DNA of 64,000 nucleotides, from the NCBI GenBank assembly GCA_050951845.1, contig JBMNJV010000001.1, forward strand, positions 434,001-498,000, given 5' to 3'. The position numbers and the translations under genes are program-made. The stretch is from UBA5436 sp050951845 (lineage in GTDB: Bacteria; Bacillota; Clostridia; Saccharofermentanales; DTU023). Shown piece by piece: positions 25,453-34,702 of this stretch (position 1 is the stretch's first letter; each line of letters begins with the position of its first letter). The notes under the pieces were generated by a model. The model saw nothing but the letters and a program-made list of their open reading frames with translations. It was not told where the DNA came from and ran no database searches.

Positions 25453-27921
25453 GATTCCTGAATCTCCTTCTTTAATATTATTTGCATGATTAATACGATA
25501 ATCATTTGAATCAACTGTCTCAGTCTTAATTGCTGAGTCGACAGATTTAACTGAACCTTCTGAATTTATTGACTGAACTGTAATAATTGAACGGTCAGAC
25601 AGATTGGACTTATCTGAATGATCATTATCAACTTGAACCAACGGTTTAAAGCGATTTAATCTCAGTGCATTGGTTACTACAAAAACCGATGATAAAGACA
25701 TTGATGCCGAAGCGATCATCGGATTCAGGACAATACTGAACGGTAAATATAGCACACCTGCTGCTACAGGAATTAGAATAATATTATAGAAGAAAGCCCA
25801 AAACAAATTTTGTTTAATAGTACGAATTGTGCGTTTACTGAGTTCAATACTGTTTACAACATCAAGCAAATCAGATTTCATCAATACAATATCGGCAGCA
25901 TCAATTGCAATATCCGTACCTGCACCGATTGCAATTCCGACATCAGCTCTCGCCAGGGCAGGAGCATCGTTGATACCGTCACCGACCATGGCAACCTTGC
26001 CGCCTTGTTGCTTAATTTGCCTAACCATTTTTTCTTTTTCTTGGGGCAAAACTTCAGCAATTACTTGATCTAAACCTAATACTTTGCCGATGGCCTCGGC
26101 AGTTCTTTGATTATCGCCGGTCAGCATAAGGATTTTAATACCTGATTTATGCAACAATTCAATTGCCTGTTTGGAATTAGGTTTGATCGGGTCAGCAACT
26201 GCAACCATTCCGAGCAAATGCTTTTCCTCAGCAAAATAAAGTACGGTTTTTCCGGCTTGAGATAATTCAGCAAATATTTTGTCAGTTGGTGAAATGTCTA
26301 AACCGTTCTCGACCATAAATGATTGATTTCCGGCAATATAACGTTCTTCATTAATTATTGCTTCGATCCCTTTGCCTAATGTGTTGAGAAAATTATTAAC
26401 CGGCAAAACATTGATTCCGATCTCTTCTGCATAGTCCAGAATAGCCAAACTAAGCGGATGTTCTGAAGGTGCTTCCAGGGAAGCTGCAATTTGCAAAAAA
26501 TCATTTTGCTCAAGATCTGCGAGCAAAATGATATCTGTGATCACGGGTTTTCCTACAGTGATTGTTCCGGTCTTATCCAGAACAATTGAATTTATTTCAT
26601 GTAAAGTTTCCAATGCTTCGGCTGATTTGATCAAGATTCCGTTACTTGCACCTTTTCCTGTGCCTACCATAATTGCAACCGGGGTTGCCAGACCTAAAGC
26701 ACAGGGACAGGAAATAATCAATACTGAAATTCCGATCGTTAAAGCAAATTCGAAAGATTGCCCGCTAAGTAACCAAATAATGGTTGCAAGCGCAGCAATG
26801 CCGATGACGACCGGAACAAATATACCTGCCGCTTTATCTGCCAATTTTGCTATGGGAGCTTTCGTAGCATTCGCATCTTGCACAAGTTGAATTATTTTGG
26901 CAAGTGTTGTGTCATCACCTATTTTTTCAGCTTGCATCGTTATTGAGCCGAGTTTCAAAATTGTTGAACCGATGATTTCTTGGTCAGGGCCTTTTTCTAC
27001 CGGGATAGATTCGCCGGTGATGGCAGATTGATCGAAAGATCCTTGTCCGCTGATAATTCTGCCGTCTACCGGTACAGCAGAACCGGGTTTAACGCTTAAA
27101 ATATCACCGACTTTGACCAGCTCAATCGGAATTTCAACTTCTTTACCGTTCTCCAGCCTAATTGCGGTTTCAGGACTTAAATCCATCAATTTCTTTATTG
27201 CATCGGTGGTTTTGCCTTTTGATTTTGCTTCCAGGAATTTGCCTAAAGTTATCAAGGTCAAAATCATGGCAGCCGATTCAAAATATAGCGAATGGGTATA
27301 ATGCTCGAGGACTCCCGGTTGATTGTGACCTAAGGCGTAAGCCAAACGATATATGACAAAAATTCCGTATATGAAAGCGGCTGATGAACCTAAGGCGATC
27401 AGAGAGTCCATATTGGGCTGTCTTTTAATCAAAGTTCTGAAACCGTTTGTGAAATACTTATGATTGATGATTATTACGGGCAGAGTAAGGAGCATTTGAG
27501 TAAATGCAAAAATAACTGAATTTTCCGAACCCTCGAATACGCTTAAAGCAGGTAACCCGAGCATCGGAGCCATTGCAATATACATCAGAGGGACCATAAA
27601 GATTAATGAAATAAAAAAACGAATTTTAAGACTTTTCTGCTCCCGGATCAATTGAGCCTCTATCGGATTTGTTTTGTTTTTAGAATGATGGTTGGCAGAG
27701 TTGAGAGCAGGAGTATCCGGAATTGCATCATAACCGGCATTTTGTACTGCCTGAATAATTTGCTCTGAATTAGTTTTATTATCATCAAAGCTGACTTGCA
27801 TTGAATTAGTTAACAAGTTAACGCTGACCTCAGATATTCCGTCAAGTTTGTTAACAGCCCGGTCAACAGCTTGTGAACAAGCTGAACAAGTCATGCCTGT
27901 GATTGTAAATTTATCTTTCAT
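25243..27921 (-). CDS. copA: Copper-transporting P1B-type ATPase with N- and C-terminal metal-binding domains
   Basis: 892 residues. N-terminal HMA domain with GMTCSAC (9-15), membrane helices, actuator loop with TGES, ISCPCALGLATP near 404 in the transport helix, phosphorylation site DKTGT near 447, SEHPLS, and GDGINDAP. After the last helix come about 65 Ser/Asp-rich residues and a second HMA domain with GMFCPHCSGR. The CPC motif and CsoR neighbour indicate Cu(I) export. The C-terminal HMA is preceded in frame by AAGGAG and an ATG, so it looks like a former or still-expressed copZ joined to copA. Confidence 0.93.
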   Translation of the reverse strand: MKDKFTITGMTCSACSQAVDRAVNKLDGISEVSVNLLTNSMQVSFDDNKTNSEQIIQAVQNAGYDAIPDTPALNSANHHSKNKTNPIEAQLIREQKSLKIRFFISLIFMVPLMYIAMAPMLGLPALSVFEGSENSVIFAFTQMLLTLPVIIINHKYFTNGFRTLIKRQPNMDSLIALGSSAAFIYGIFVIYRLAYALGHNQPGVLEHYTHSLYFESAAMILTLITLGKFLEAKSKGKTTDAIKKLMDLSPETAIRLENGKEVEIPIELVKVGDILSVKPGSAVPVDGRIISGQGSFDQSAITGESIPVEKGPDQEIIGSTILKLGSITMQAEKIGDDTTLAKIIQLVQDANATKAPIAKLADKAAGIFVPVVIGIAALATIIWLLSGQSFEFALTIGISVLIISCPCALGLATPVAIMVGTGKGASNGILIKSAEALETLHEINSIVLDKTGTITVGKPVITDIILLADLEQNDFLQIAASLEAPSEHPLSLAILDYAEEIGINVLPVNNFLNTLGKGIEAIINEERYIAGNQSFMVENGLDISPTDKIFAELSQAGKTVLYFAEEKHLLGMVAVADPIKPNSKQAIELLHKSGIKILMLTGDNQRTAEAIGKVLGLDQVIAEVLPQEKEKMVRQIKQQGGKVAMVGDGINDAPALARADVGIAIGAGTDIAIDAADIVLMKSDLLDVVNSIELSKRTIRTIKQNLFWAFFYNIILIPVAAGVLYLPFSIVLNPMIASASMSLSSVFVVTNALRLNRFKPLVQVDNDHSDKSNLSDRSIITVQSINSEGSVKSVDSAIKTETVDSNDYRINHANNIKEGDSGIMKKIIKIEGMFCPHCSGRVEKVLNQIDGVSATVDLEHKQAQVKANQDIDNQILIDTITDAGYEVVEIIE

Positions 27922-28343
27922 TTCAGATTTCTCACATCTTTTCTAAGTGCAGGTTTATGTATTTTGAAAAGCTCAGATAATGTGCTTTTTTGTCTAAAGA
28001 AGTTTCTTTACTTCAGATACCACCCCACCCCGGTGGTGTATATATGATAATTCTTTGTTTTTCTTTTAGCAAGAGAAGATTGAGCATAAACAGGGAGAGT
28101 TCCGGTAATATTGAACTCAATCTGGTTTTATATTGCGATTGACGGGCAGCTGCTGATAATAAATAACATTGTACAGAACTTCATTTCTTTGCAAGTTTCA
28201 ATAGCGGAGTATTATTCTGAGAAGTAAACTTTAGCTATCGGTTTTTTTGTTTTATAATCAGTAGAGGTTTCAGTGACATTTAAAACAAGAATTTTAATTA
28301 TTACATAATAAGTGTCACAAATAATTTTAAAGGAGAAATGTTA
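27922..28343. other. Intergenic region between divergent copA and cyclophilin genes
   Basis: About 420 bp. Apart from the CsoR-type operator it is AT-rich; a TTTTTTTGTTTTATAATCA stretch near 28240-28260 includes a plausible -10 (TATAAT) for the cyclophilin gene. Confidence 0.5.
28017..28041. promoter_or_regulatory. CsoR-type operator upstream of copA
   Basis: ATACCACC-CCACCCC-GGTGGTGTAT is a pseudo-palindrome with a G/C tract in an AT-rich region, about 95-120 bp ahead of copA. It has the form of characterised cso operators (flanking TAC/GTA-like ends around C- and G-runs). Confidence 0.65.
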
Positions 28344-28871
28344 ATGTCAGAAGAACAAAACCCTGTTGTAACAATAGAAATGGAAAAAGGAGGGATAATC
28401 ACAGCCGAGCTTTATCCGGAGATTGCTCCGAATACGGTTAAAAACTTTATCTCTTTGATTAAAAAAGGTTTTTATGATGGTTGTATTTTTCATCGAGTAA
28501 TTCCCGGTTTTATGATCCAAGGCGGTTGCCCTGACGGAACAGGGATGGGAGGTCCCGGCTATTCAATTTCCGGAGAATTTTCAATGAATCGTTTTACGAA
28601 CAATCTAAAACATATCCGAGGTGTTTTATCTATGGCGAGAGCCATGTCACCGAATTCCGCCGGCAGTCAGTTTTTTATTATGCACCAGGACTCACCGCAT
28701 CTGGATGGTCAATATGCCTCTTTCGGCAAAGTGCTTGAAGGTATGGACATTGTTGATGAAATTGCCAACACACCTCGTAATATGCAAGATAGACCGGATC
28801 AAGATCAAAGAATCAAACAAATTACAGTCGACACTTTTGGTATGGACTATTCAGAACCTGAAAAAATATAA
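28344..28871 (+). CDS. Cyclophilin-type peptidyl-prolyl cis-trans isomerase
   Basis: 175 residues, a single cyclophilin domain without signal peptide, so cytosolic. Motifs: AELYPEIAPNTVKNFI, FYDGCIFHRVIPGFMIQGGCP with the catalytic Arg, HIRGVLSMARAMSPNSAGSQFFI, and LDGQYASFGKV. It speeds proline isomerisation during protein folding. The second ATG (28344) was chosen because it is eight bases from AAAGGAG; the ATG at 28338 is too close. The two palindromes at 28915-29052 follow it and may end its transcript. Confidence 0.92.
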   Translation: MSEEQNPVVTIEMEKGGIITAELYPEIAPNTVKNFISLIKKGFYDGCIFHRVIPGFMIQGGCPDGTGMGGPGYSISGEFSMNRFTNNLKHIRGVLSMARAMSPNSAGSQFFIMHQDSPHLDGQYASFGKVLEGMDIVDEIANTPRNMQDRPDQDQRIKQITVDTFGMDYSEPEKI

Positions 28872-28914
28872 TTGAAATTTATTAATTAATAATATTCAAA
28901 ATCGAAACAAAAGA

Positions 28915-29052
28915 GGTGACAACACAGCACCTAATGCCTGCGATTTTCAGCAAAAGCTGTGACGTTGTCACCTTTTTAATGCATATCAGGCGGAGAAGTG
29001 ACAACGCAGTAACTTATACTGCTGATTTCCGGCAAAAGCTGTGGTTGTCACC
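28915..29052. repeat. Two related palindromes between convergent genes
   Basis: Unit A (28915-28972, 58 bp) is bounded by GGTGACAAC and GTTGTCACC and followed by TTTTT. Unit B (28997-29052) has AGTGACAAC/GTTGTCACC and inner GCAGT/ACTGC. Both contain GCAAAAGCTGTG near the 3' side. They lie between convergent genes and may work as a bidirectional terminator. Size and layout recall the 58-bp repeat family, but the GAA/AAG internal loop is absent. Confidence 0.8.
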
Positions 29053-29059
29053 TTTGAAT

Positions 29060-30265
29060 TTAAGATAATTCGTCTAAGTAAAATCTTGCCGCTTTTTCCA
29101 TTAAAACTGTTCGTTCAAATGTGTCCGGCAAGCTTGAACCGCAAACGGTCATACCGTGGTTACCCATAATACATGACCAAACTTCATCAGTGATTGCAGA
29201 GGAAACTCCCTTAACCAGTTCGTCAGAACCGGGTTTGGCATATGAAGTATATCCTGAAGATTTGCCCAACAGACTGATGGCTTCGGGCATGGTGATAGTT
29301 AAGGCCTTATTTGCCGCAGCGAATACACTGCAATTAAATGAATGCGTATGAATTACTCCGTTTATTTTTTGATGTTCGCGATATATAGCAGCATGGAATC
29401 CCTGTTCGACACTGGGAGCGAGTTTTCCTTCATGAGTCATGTCATGATAATTGACACGCACCATATCATAAGGTGTTAATCGGTTATAAGCCATGCCGGA
29501 CGGAGTAATCAACATATATTGATCATCAAGTCTGACGGAAAGATTGCCCCAAGTTCCCTGAGTCAGATTTTCTTTAACCAGATTATTGCCAAAATCAACC
29601 AACTCCTGGCGCAAGGCCGTTTCATGAGCAGAAATTTCTCTTTGATAATCTGAGGCTGATAAAGATTCAATGCTCTTGTCCATTTTTGAATAACGCGACA
29701 AATATACTTCGCGGTAATAATTACAGATTTCTGAGGATAATGGTTTGGCACCGCCCAACAATTCGCCTTCGACCATTGCTTGTGAACTTTTCTCAACAAT
29801 TGCCACGGTGGCTGAAATCAGAGCAAGAGAGCTTCCGATTGCCAAGACAGCATTACCGTATTCGGCATGATTAGCTAATAAGCAAGCATCTTGTTTAGTC
29901 AGAGCGGATAAGATTTGTTCAGTGTTATTGCCGTCACACAGCTTCGCCTGCAAACCGACAATTTGCGGTAAGTCATCCAATACCGGCAAAATATCGAAAC
30001 CTTTGGCAATTGCCTGTAAAACATATTTTGGCTTAGCGATGACAATCACATCCCGATCCGATTTTTTAGTGAAAATCTTTGCCAATAAAGGAAATTGTGC
30101 GGATAATTGATTTTTTGTTACCTGCTCCGGCTTATTACCATGTAAAGCACATACATAATTGTCAGAATTAATTCTGACAGCAACAATTAAATCGGCCAAA
30201 GGATAATTTTGTTTGTTGAAAGTCGAATTTAAATTATCAAATTGTTTTTCTAAATCTGAATTCAT
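29060..30265 (-). CDS. Class II aldolase/adducin-family protein with extra N-terminal domain
   Basis: About 401 residues from an ATG preceded by AGGGAG; a frame 13 codons longer has no ribosome binding site. The C-terminal half is a complete class II aldolase domain: QGTWGNLSVRLDDQYMLITPSGM, PSVEQGFHAAIYREH with the catalytic Glu, VIHTHSFNCSVFAA with two Zn-binding His, and GNHGMTVCG with the third. The N-terminal 170 residues (ADLIVAVRINSDNYVCALHG, ACLLANHAEYGNAVLAIG) look like a second, degenerate copy lacking most of the metal site. The family cleaves sugar phosphates such as fuculose 1-phosphate; the substrate here is unknown. Confidence 0.85.
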   Translation of the reverse strand: MNSDLEKQFDNLNSTFNKQNYPLADLIVAVRINSDNYVCALHGNKPEQVTKNQLSAQFPLLAKIFTKKSDRDVIVIAKPKYVLQAIAKGFDILPVLDDLPQIVGLQAKLCDGNNTEQILSALTKQDACLLANHAEYGNAVLAIGSSLALISATVAIVEKSSQAMVEGELLGGAKPLSSEICNYYREVYLSRYSKMDKSIESLSASDYQREISAHETALRQELVDFGNNLVKENLTQGTWGNLSVRLDDQYMLITPSGMAYNRLTPYDMVRVNYHDMTHEGKLAPSVEQGFHAAIYREHQKINGVIHTHSFNCSVFAAANKALTITMPEAISLLGKSSGYTSYAKPGSDELVKGVSSAITDEVWSCIMGNHGMTVCGSSLPDTFERTVLMEKAARFYLDELS

Positions 30266-30342
30266 TTTGCACTCCCTGAATATACTTCCTAAAACAACAA
30301 TCATTCTATTGTGAATAATTCAATCATCCATTTCTGAGCAGT

Positions 30343-30400
30343 CTGCTCATAATTTTGAGTTGTGCAAATTCCGATTTGCAGATCTCAAAAAAGTGAGCAG
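30343..30400. repeat. Single 58-bp palindrome of the repeat family (locus 3)
   Basis: CTGCTCA and TGAGCAG form the 7-bp outer stem. Inside are a TAA/AAG internal loop, TTTTGAG/CTCAAAA, a TTG/GAT loop, and TGCAAAT/ATTTGCA closed by TCCG. Same 58-bp length and loop positions as arrays 1 and 2 but different stem sequence. It is upstream of the aldolase-like gene and downstream of yjbQ in their shared minus orientation. Confidence 0.85.
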
Positions 30401-30532
30401 TTTTAATGGTTGAACCAAAGGTTTTTGCTTGTTTGTCAATTGCCAAAACTTCATTATTCAAACGTACATCCACATCAAATCTCTTTTCAATCTTCTGTTT
30501 GTCTGAAACAAAAAGTTGCTGACGCTGAGGAA

Positions 30533-30949
30533 TTATTCGCCGATTATTTTTATTAAAACACGCTTGTTTCGTTTACCGTCCAATTCATAATAAAAGATTT
30601 GTTCCCATGGACCGAAATCTAATTTGCCGGCAGTGATTGCTACTACCACTTCGCGTCCCATGACTGTTCGCTTCAAATGTGCATCAGCATTATCTTCAAA
30701 ACCGTTATGGTCGTATTGTTCATATGGTTTTTCGGGAGCCAGTTTTTCCAACCAGCGCTCATAATCACGATGTAAACCGGATTCGTCATCATTGATAAAA
30801 ACACTTGCCGTGATATGCATTGCATTTACCAGACAAAGACCTTCAGTAATACCGCTCTCTCTGATTGCTTGCCGGACATCGGATGTGATATTAACCAATC
30901 CTCTTCTTTGCGGAATGTTAAACCATAATTCCTTACGATAACTTTTCAT
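30533..30949 (-). CDS. YjbQ/UPF0047-family protein
   Basis: 138 residues, the normal length for the family. Motifs: GLVNITSDVRQAIRESGITEGLCLVNAMHITASVFINDDE, the AHLKRTVMGREVVVAITAGKLDFGPWEQIFYYELDG core with conserved His and Gly, and the end KRNKRVLIKIIGE. Members show weak thiamine-phosphate-synthase-like activity in Escherichia coli tests, but the true role is unclear. Preceded by AAGGAG. It lies 31 bp after aconitase on the same strand and may be co-transcribed. Confidence 0.9.
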   Translation of the reverse strand: MKSYRKELWFNIPQRRGLVNITSDVRQAIRESGITEGLCLVNAMHITASVFINDDESGLHRDYERWLEKLAPEKPYEQYDHNGFEDNADAHLKRTVMGREVVVAITAGKLDFGPWEQIFYYELDGKRNKRVLIKIIGE

Positions 30950-30979
30950 AAATGAAACTCCTTATAAAAACAATTTTAT

Positions 30980-32893
30980 TTACGCATTATTCTTTTTTAT
31001 GGTATTTAATAAGCCGCCGTTTTTGATAATCTCAATTTGTTCTGCAGTCAAATCATGAGCAACTTTGAATTGAGAATTTTTGGTTTTGTTTAAAACGGTA
31101 TACTGTTCTCCGACCGCCAAATTTTCAATGTCAACTATTTCTAATTCATCTGACAAATCAATCGAATCGTAATCCGGATTATTCACGAAAAGCAAAGGAA
31201 CAATTCCTGAGTTAATCAGATTTTGTTTATGGATACGGGCATAAGATTTTGTGATTACAGCTTTGATGCCCAAATAAAACGGTGCTAAAGCCGCATGCTC
31301 ACGCGAAGAGCCCTGACCGTAATTTTCGCCGCCGACGATAATTCCGCCGTCATTTTCCACACAGCGCAGCGCAAAATCCGGATCAATTTGTGAAAAGGTA
31401 AATTCGGAAATTTTCTCGACATTGCTTCTGAACGGCAAGACGGTTGAACCGCCGGGAATGATATGATCGGTAGTGATATTATCTCCGACTTTGATCATTA
31501 CTTTTTTATCAATTGGAGCTAAAGGCTTACCGACCGGAACATCTTTAATATTCGGTCCTTTAATTAACGGTTTTTCGAAATCACAATCCGGTTGCAGAAT
31601 TCCTGAATCGTCAATCAGAAAACTGTCCGGTAATGCAGCTTTTTTGTATTCTAAATGAGTAGCTTCACTGATGTAGCCGTTAATTGCGGAAATTGCAGCT
31701 GTTTCCGGAGAAACCAGATATACTCCTGCGCTCATGGTTCCGCTGCGACCGTAAAAATTACGATTGAAAGTGCGTAATGAAACACCGTCGGTCGGCGGAG
31801 ATTGACCCATTCCGATACATGGTCCGCATGCGGCTTCCAAAAGACGGGCGCCGCTGGCAATAATATCAGACAGACCGCCGCTTTCAGCCAACATATTCAA
31901 TACTTGTTTTGAACCGAAAGAAATTGTTAACGAAACATCCGGATGAACTTTTTTACCTTTAAGAATATTGGCAACGTTCATTAAGTCGGTGTAACTGCTG
32001 TTGGTACATGAACCGATACACACCTGATCGACTTTGGTTCCGGCAAGTTCGGAAACTTTTTTAATATTATCAGGGGAATGGGGTGCTGCCAATAAAGGTT
32101 CCAATTCGGACATATTAATCTCTATAACTTCGTCATATACGGCATCTTCATCAGCTGCTAAAGGAATATAGTCCTCACCGCGACCTTGTTTTTCCAAAAA
32201 CTCCTTGGTTCTTTCATCGGAAGGGAAAATTGAAGTTGTAGCCCCGAGCTCTGCACCCATATTTGTGATAGTGCTGCGTTCGGGAACACTTAAACTTTTG
32301 ATGCCTTCACCGCTGTATTCAAAAATTTTATTAACGCCGCCTTTAACAGTTTTAAGCTCTAAAACTTTGAGAATGATATCTTTGGCACTGACACCCGACT
32401 TTAATTCTCCGGTCAGTTTTACATTAACAACTTCCGGTAACGTCATGGTATAAGGGATACCTGCCATCGCACAAGCGACATCCAAACCGCCGGCACCGAT
32501 TGCGATCATTGCCATCCCGCCGCCGGTCGGAGTATGAGAATCGGATCCCAATAAGGTTTCACCCGGTTTATCGAAACGCTCTAATTGCACCTGATGACAA
32601 ATGCCGTTGCCTGCTTTGGAAAACAACACTCCATAACGATTAGCGACGGATTGTAAATATTTGTGATCGTCAGCATTCATAAAACCGGTTTGCATCGTAT
32701 TGTGGTCAACATAACTGACAGCCTTTGTTTTAACTTTATCAACACCCATTTGCTCAAATTGCAAATAGGCCATAGTACCGGTGGCATCCTGAGTTAAAGT
32801 ATTATCAATAACCAATCGAATGGTATTCCCGGCTTTCATTTCTGTAGGTTCTGCCAAATGTTTTTTAATGATTTTATATGCTAAACTACTAAT
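30980..32893 (-). CDS. Aconitate hydratase, apparently with an AUU start codon
   Basis: About 637 residues. Motifs: TLTQDATGTMAYLQFE, GSDSHTPTGGGMAMIAIGAGGLDVA, CIGSCTNSSYTDL and EAACGPCIGMGQSPPTDGVS with the three [4Fe-4S] cysteines, and the swivel domain GGENYGQGSSREHAALAPFYLG. It interconverts citrate and isocitrate. Family members begin with a helix like AEKIIKAHL; here AYKIIKKHL is encoded upstream of the first TTG, but no ATG, GTG or TTG precedes it in frame before a stop. ATT at 32893 lies seven bases after AGGTGAGGTG and is the best start. The gene is divergent from citrate synthase, its pathway neighbour. Confidence 0.88.
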   Translation of the reverse strand: MSSLAYKIIKKHLAEPTEMKAGNTIRLVIDNTLTQDATGTMAYLQFEQMGVDKVKTKAVSYVDHNTMQTGFMNADDHKYLQSVANRYGVLFSKAGNGICHQVQLERFDKPGETLLGSDSHTPTGGGMAMIAIGAGGLDVACAMAGIPYTMTLPEVVNVKLTGELKSGVSAKDIILKVLELKTVKGGVNKIFEYSGEGIKSLSVPERSTITNMGAELGATTSIFPSDERTKEFLEKQGRGEDYIPLAADEDAVYDEVIEINMSELEPLLAAPHSPDNIKKVSELAGTKVDQVCIGSCTNSSYTDLMNVANILKGKKVHPDVSLTISFGSKQVLNMLAESGGLSDIIASGARLLEAACGPCIGMGQSPPTDGVSLRTFNRNFYGRSGTMSAGVYLVSPETAAISAINGYISEATHLEYKKAALPDSFLIDDSGILQPDCDFEKPLIKGPNIKDVPVGKPLAPIDKKVMIKVGDNITTDHIIPGGSTVLPFRSNVEKISEFTFSQIDPDFALRCVENDGGIIVGGENYGQGSSREHAALAPFYLGIKAVITKSYARIHKQNLINSGIVPLLFVNNPDYDSIDLSDELEIVDIENLAVGEQYTVLNKTKNSQFKVAHDLTAEQIEIIKNGGLLNTIKKNNA

Positions 32894-33073
32894 AATTATT
32901 CACCTCACCTTAATATTTTATTTTAACAGTAATATAATATGTGAAAAATCAGGTTAAGTAAAATATCGAGTTGCAAAAGTTACATTATTTTATTAATGTA
33001 TAATGATTCCCTCAAAGCTAGTAGAGTTTTTGAAACTTATGCACTAGATACTAGAAAGGACGGATCCATATCA

Positions 33074-34399
33074 ATGAATAATATACAGCAAATCTTAGAT
33101 ATATATCATAAGGCGGAAAATCGTAATACGATACCGAATCATTTATATTCGGAATTTAAAGTAAAAAAAGGCTTGCGTAATGAAGACGGCACCGGTGTTG
33201 TGGTAGGTTTAACCCGCATTTGTGATGTTGTTGGCTATACGGTTGATGAAAACGGAAAAAAAGTTGATGTTCCGGGAGAACTTTTTTATCGGGAATTTCC
33301 CCTGGAAGCACTTTATAATAAAGTAGCGAACAGCGAAAACAACGGTTATGAAGAAGTCTGTTTCCTCTTACTCAACGGTTACTTGCCGAGCAATCAGGAG
33401 CTCAGAACATTTAAAGATTTCCTGCGCTCCGAGTATACTTTGCCTGACGGATATATATCACGTAATATTTTGCGTTCACCCTCGATCAACATTATGAATA
33501 AGATTCAAAGATCAATATTATTAATGTTTGGTGAAGATGAAAATCCGGATGATCCCAGTATAGACAATACATTGCGTCAAGGACTTTCAGTTATTGCAAA
33601 ATTGCCGGCGATTTGTGTTTATTCTTATAAAGCCAAAGCTCATATCCTGGGTAATGAAAGTCTGATTGTCCATCCGATCAGACAAGACATGGATTTAGCG
33701 GAGAGTTTTCTTTATCTCTTAAGAGGTGCGGACAACTACACTCAGGAAGAAGTATCTGTTCTGGATTTAATGATGATTCTTCATGCGGATCACGGTATCG
33801 GTAACAACTCGACTTTTGCCAGCCTGGTAGTTTCTTCAACTCAGACAGATTTATATTCATCTTTTGCTGCTGCTGTCGGATCATTGAAAGGTCCGCGCCA
33901 CGGCGGTGCCAATATAACGTGTCGCAATATGATGCAAGCAGTTATTGAAGATATCGGTTTAGATGCAACCTATGATCAGATTCTCGATGTTGTAAAAAAG
34001 ATGCTGAACAAACAATATTTTGATAATTCAGGTTTGGTCTACGGAATGGGACATGCTGTCTATACGATCTCCGATCCGAGAAGTTTACTTTTACGTCAAC
34101 ATGCTGCAGAAGTAGCCGAGATGAAAGGTTATGCCAAAGAATTTAAATTCTATCAGAGATTTGCCGAAATAGCTTGTGGCTATATCGGAGAGGTCAAAGG
34201 CAGAAACATTTGTGAAAATGTTGACTTTTACAGCGGATTTATTTATCACATGCTGGAAATTCCGGAGGATCTGTTTACACCGTTATTTGTTATCAGCAGA
34301 GCAATCGGTTGGCTGACACACATTTTAGAAGATAAAATCAATATTAACAGAATTGTCAGACCGGCAGGCAAGTTTGTAGGTCATTACTTCAACGATTAG
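33074..34399 (+). CDS. Citrate synthase
   Basis: About 441 residues from ATG 33074; a longer frame from 32996 has no ribosome binding site. Citrate-synthase family marks: MILHADHGIGNNSTFAS with a catalytic His, VGSLKGPRHGGANI, YGMGHAVYTISDPRS with the second His, and CENVDFYSGFIYHML with the catalytic Asp. It condenses oxaloacetate with acetyl-CoA; a 2-methylcitrate role is not excluded. AAAGGA lies about 13 bases ahead of the ATG, slightly far. Divergent from aconitase with about 180 bp between, so both ends of the citrate branch may be controlled together. The DUF503 gene follows by 6 bp. Confidence 0.9.
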   Translation: MNNIQQILDIYHKAENRNTIPNHLYSEFKVKKGLRNEDGTGVVVGLTRICDVVGYTVDENGKKVDVPGELFYREFPLEALYNKVANSENNGYEEVCFLLLNGYLPSNQELRTFKDFLRSEYTLPDGYISRNILRSPSINIMNKIQRSILLMFGEDENPDDPSIDNTLRQGLSVIAKLPAICVYSYKAKAHILGNESLIVHPIRQDMDLAESFLYLLRGADNYTQEEVSVLDLMMILHADHGIGNNSTFASLVVSSTQTDLYSSFAAAVGSLKGPRHGGANITCRNMMQAVIEDIGLDATYDQILDVVKKMLNKQYFDNSGLVYGMGHAVYTISDPRSLLLRQHAAEVAEMKGYAKEFKFYQRFAEIACGYIGEVKGRNICENVDFYSGFIYHMLEIPEDLFTPLFVISRAIGWLTHILEDKININRIVRPAGKFVGHYFND

Positions 34400-34405
34400 A
34401 GAATT

Positions 34406-34702
34406 GTGCTTATCTTAGGAATAAAAGTTCAAATATACTATCCGTATATCCATTCGCTGAAAGATAAACGCAAAGAAGTCCGCAGCCTGATCAGCAGATT
34501 AGAGAATAAATTTAATGTATCCGCAAGGGAAGTTGCTGATCAGGATCAGTGGCAAAGCTTTGTTTTAGGAATTTCATTTACTGCTTTGAGCGAGAGCGAA
34601 GCGTTTGAAATGCAAGAAAAGATTGAGAGATTTATCTTTAATGAAGTGAATGGAGAAATTTTATCTGTTGACCGTGATTTGTTTTCGCTGGATGATTATT
34701 AA
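34406..34702 (+). CDS. DUF503 (YlxP-like) protein
   Basis: 98 residues, matching the family in length and sequence: SLKDKRKEVRSLISRLENKFNVSAREVADQDQWQSFVLGISF, ending FNEVNGEILSVDRDLFSLDDY. YlxP in Bacillus subtilis sits in the nusA-infB-rbfA operon and may help ribosome or translation functions; the role is not settled. Here it follows citrate synthase by 6 bp, away from its usual operon. The start is a GTG with only weak ribosome binding signal. Confidence 0.87.
   Translation: MLILGIKVQIYYPYIHSLKDKRKEVRSLISRLENKFNVSAREVADQDQWQSFVLGISFTALSESEAFEMQEKIERFIFNEVNGEILSVDRDLFSLDDY

Noticed and set aside
29021..29052. tRNA-like or small RNA gene at the 28.9-29.05 kb palindromes
   Set aside because: No cloverleaf or conserved tRNA bases; simple palindromes explain the sequence.
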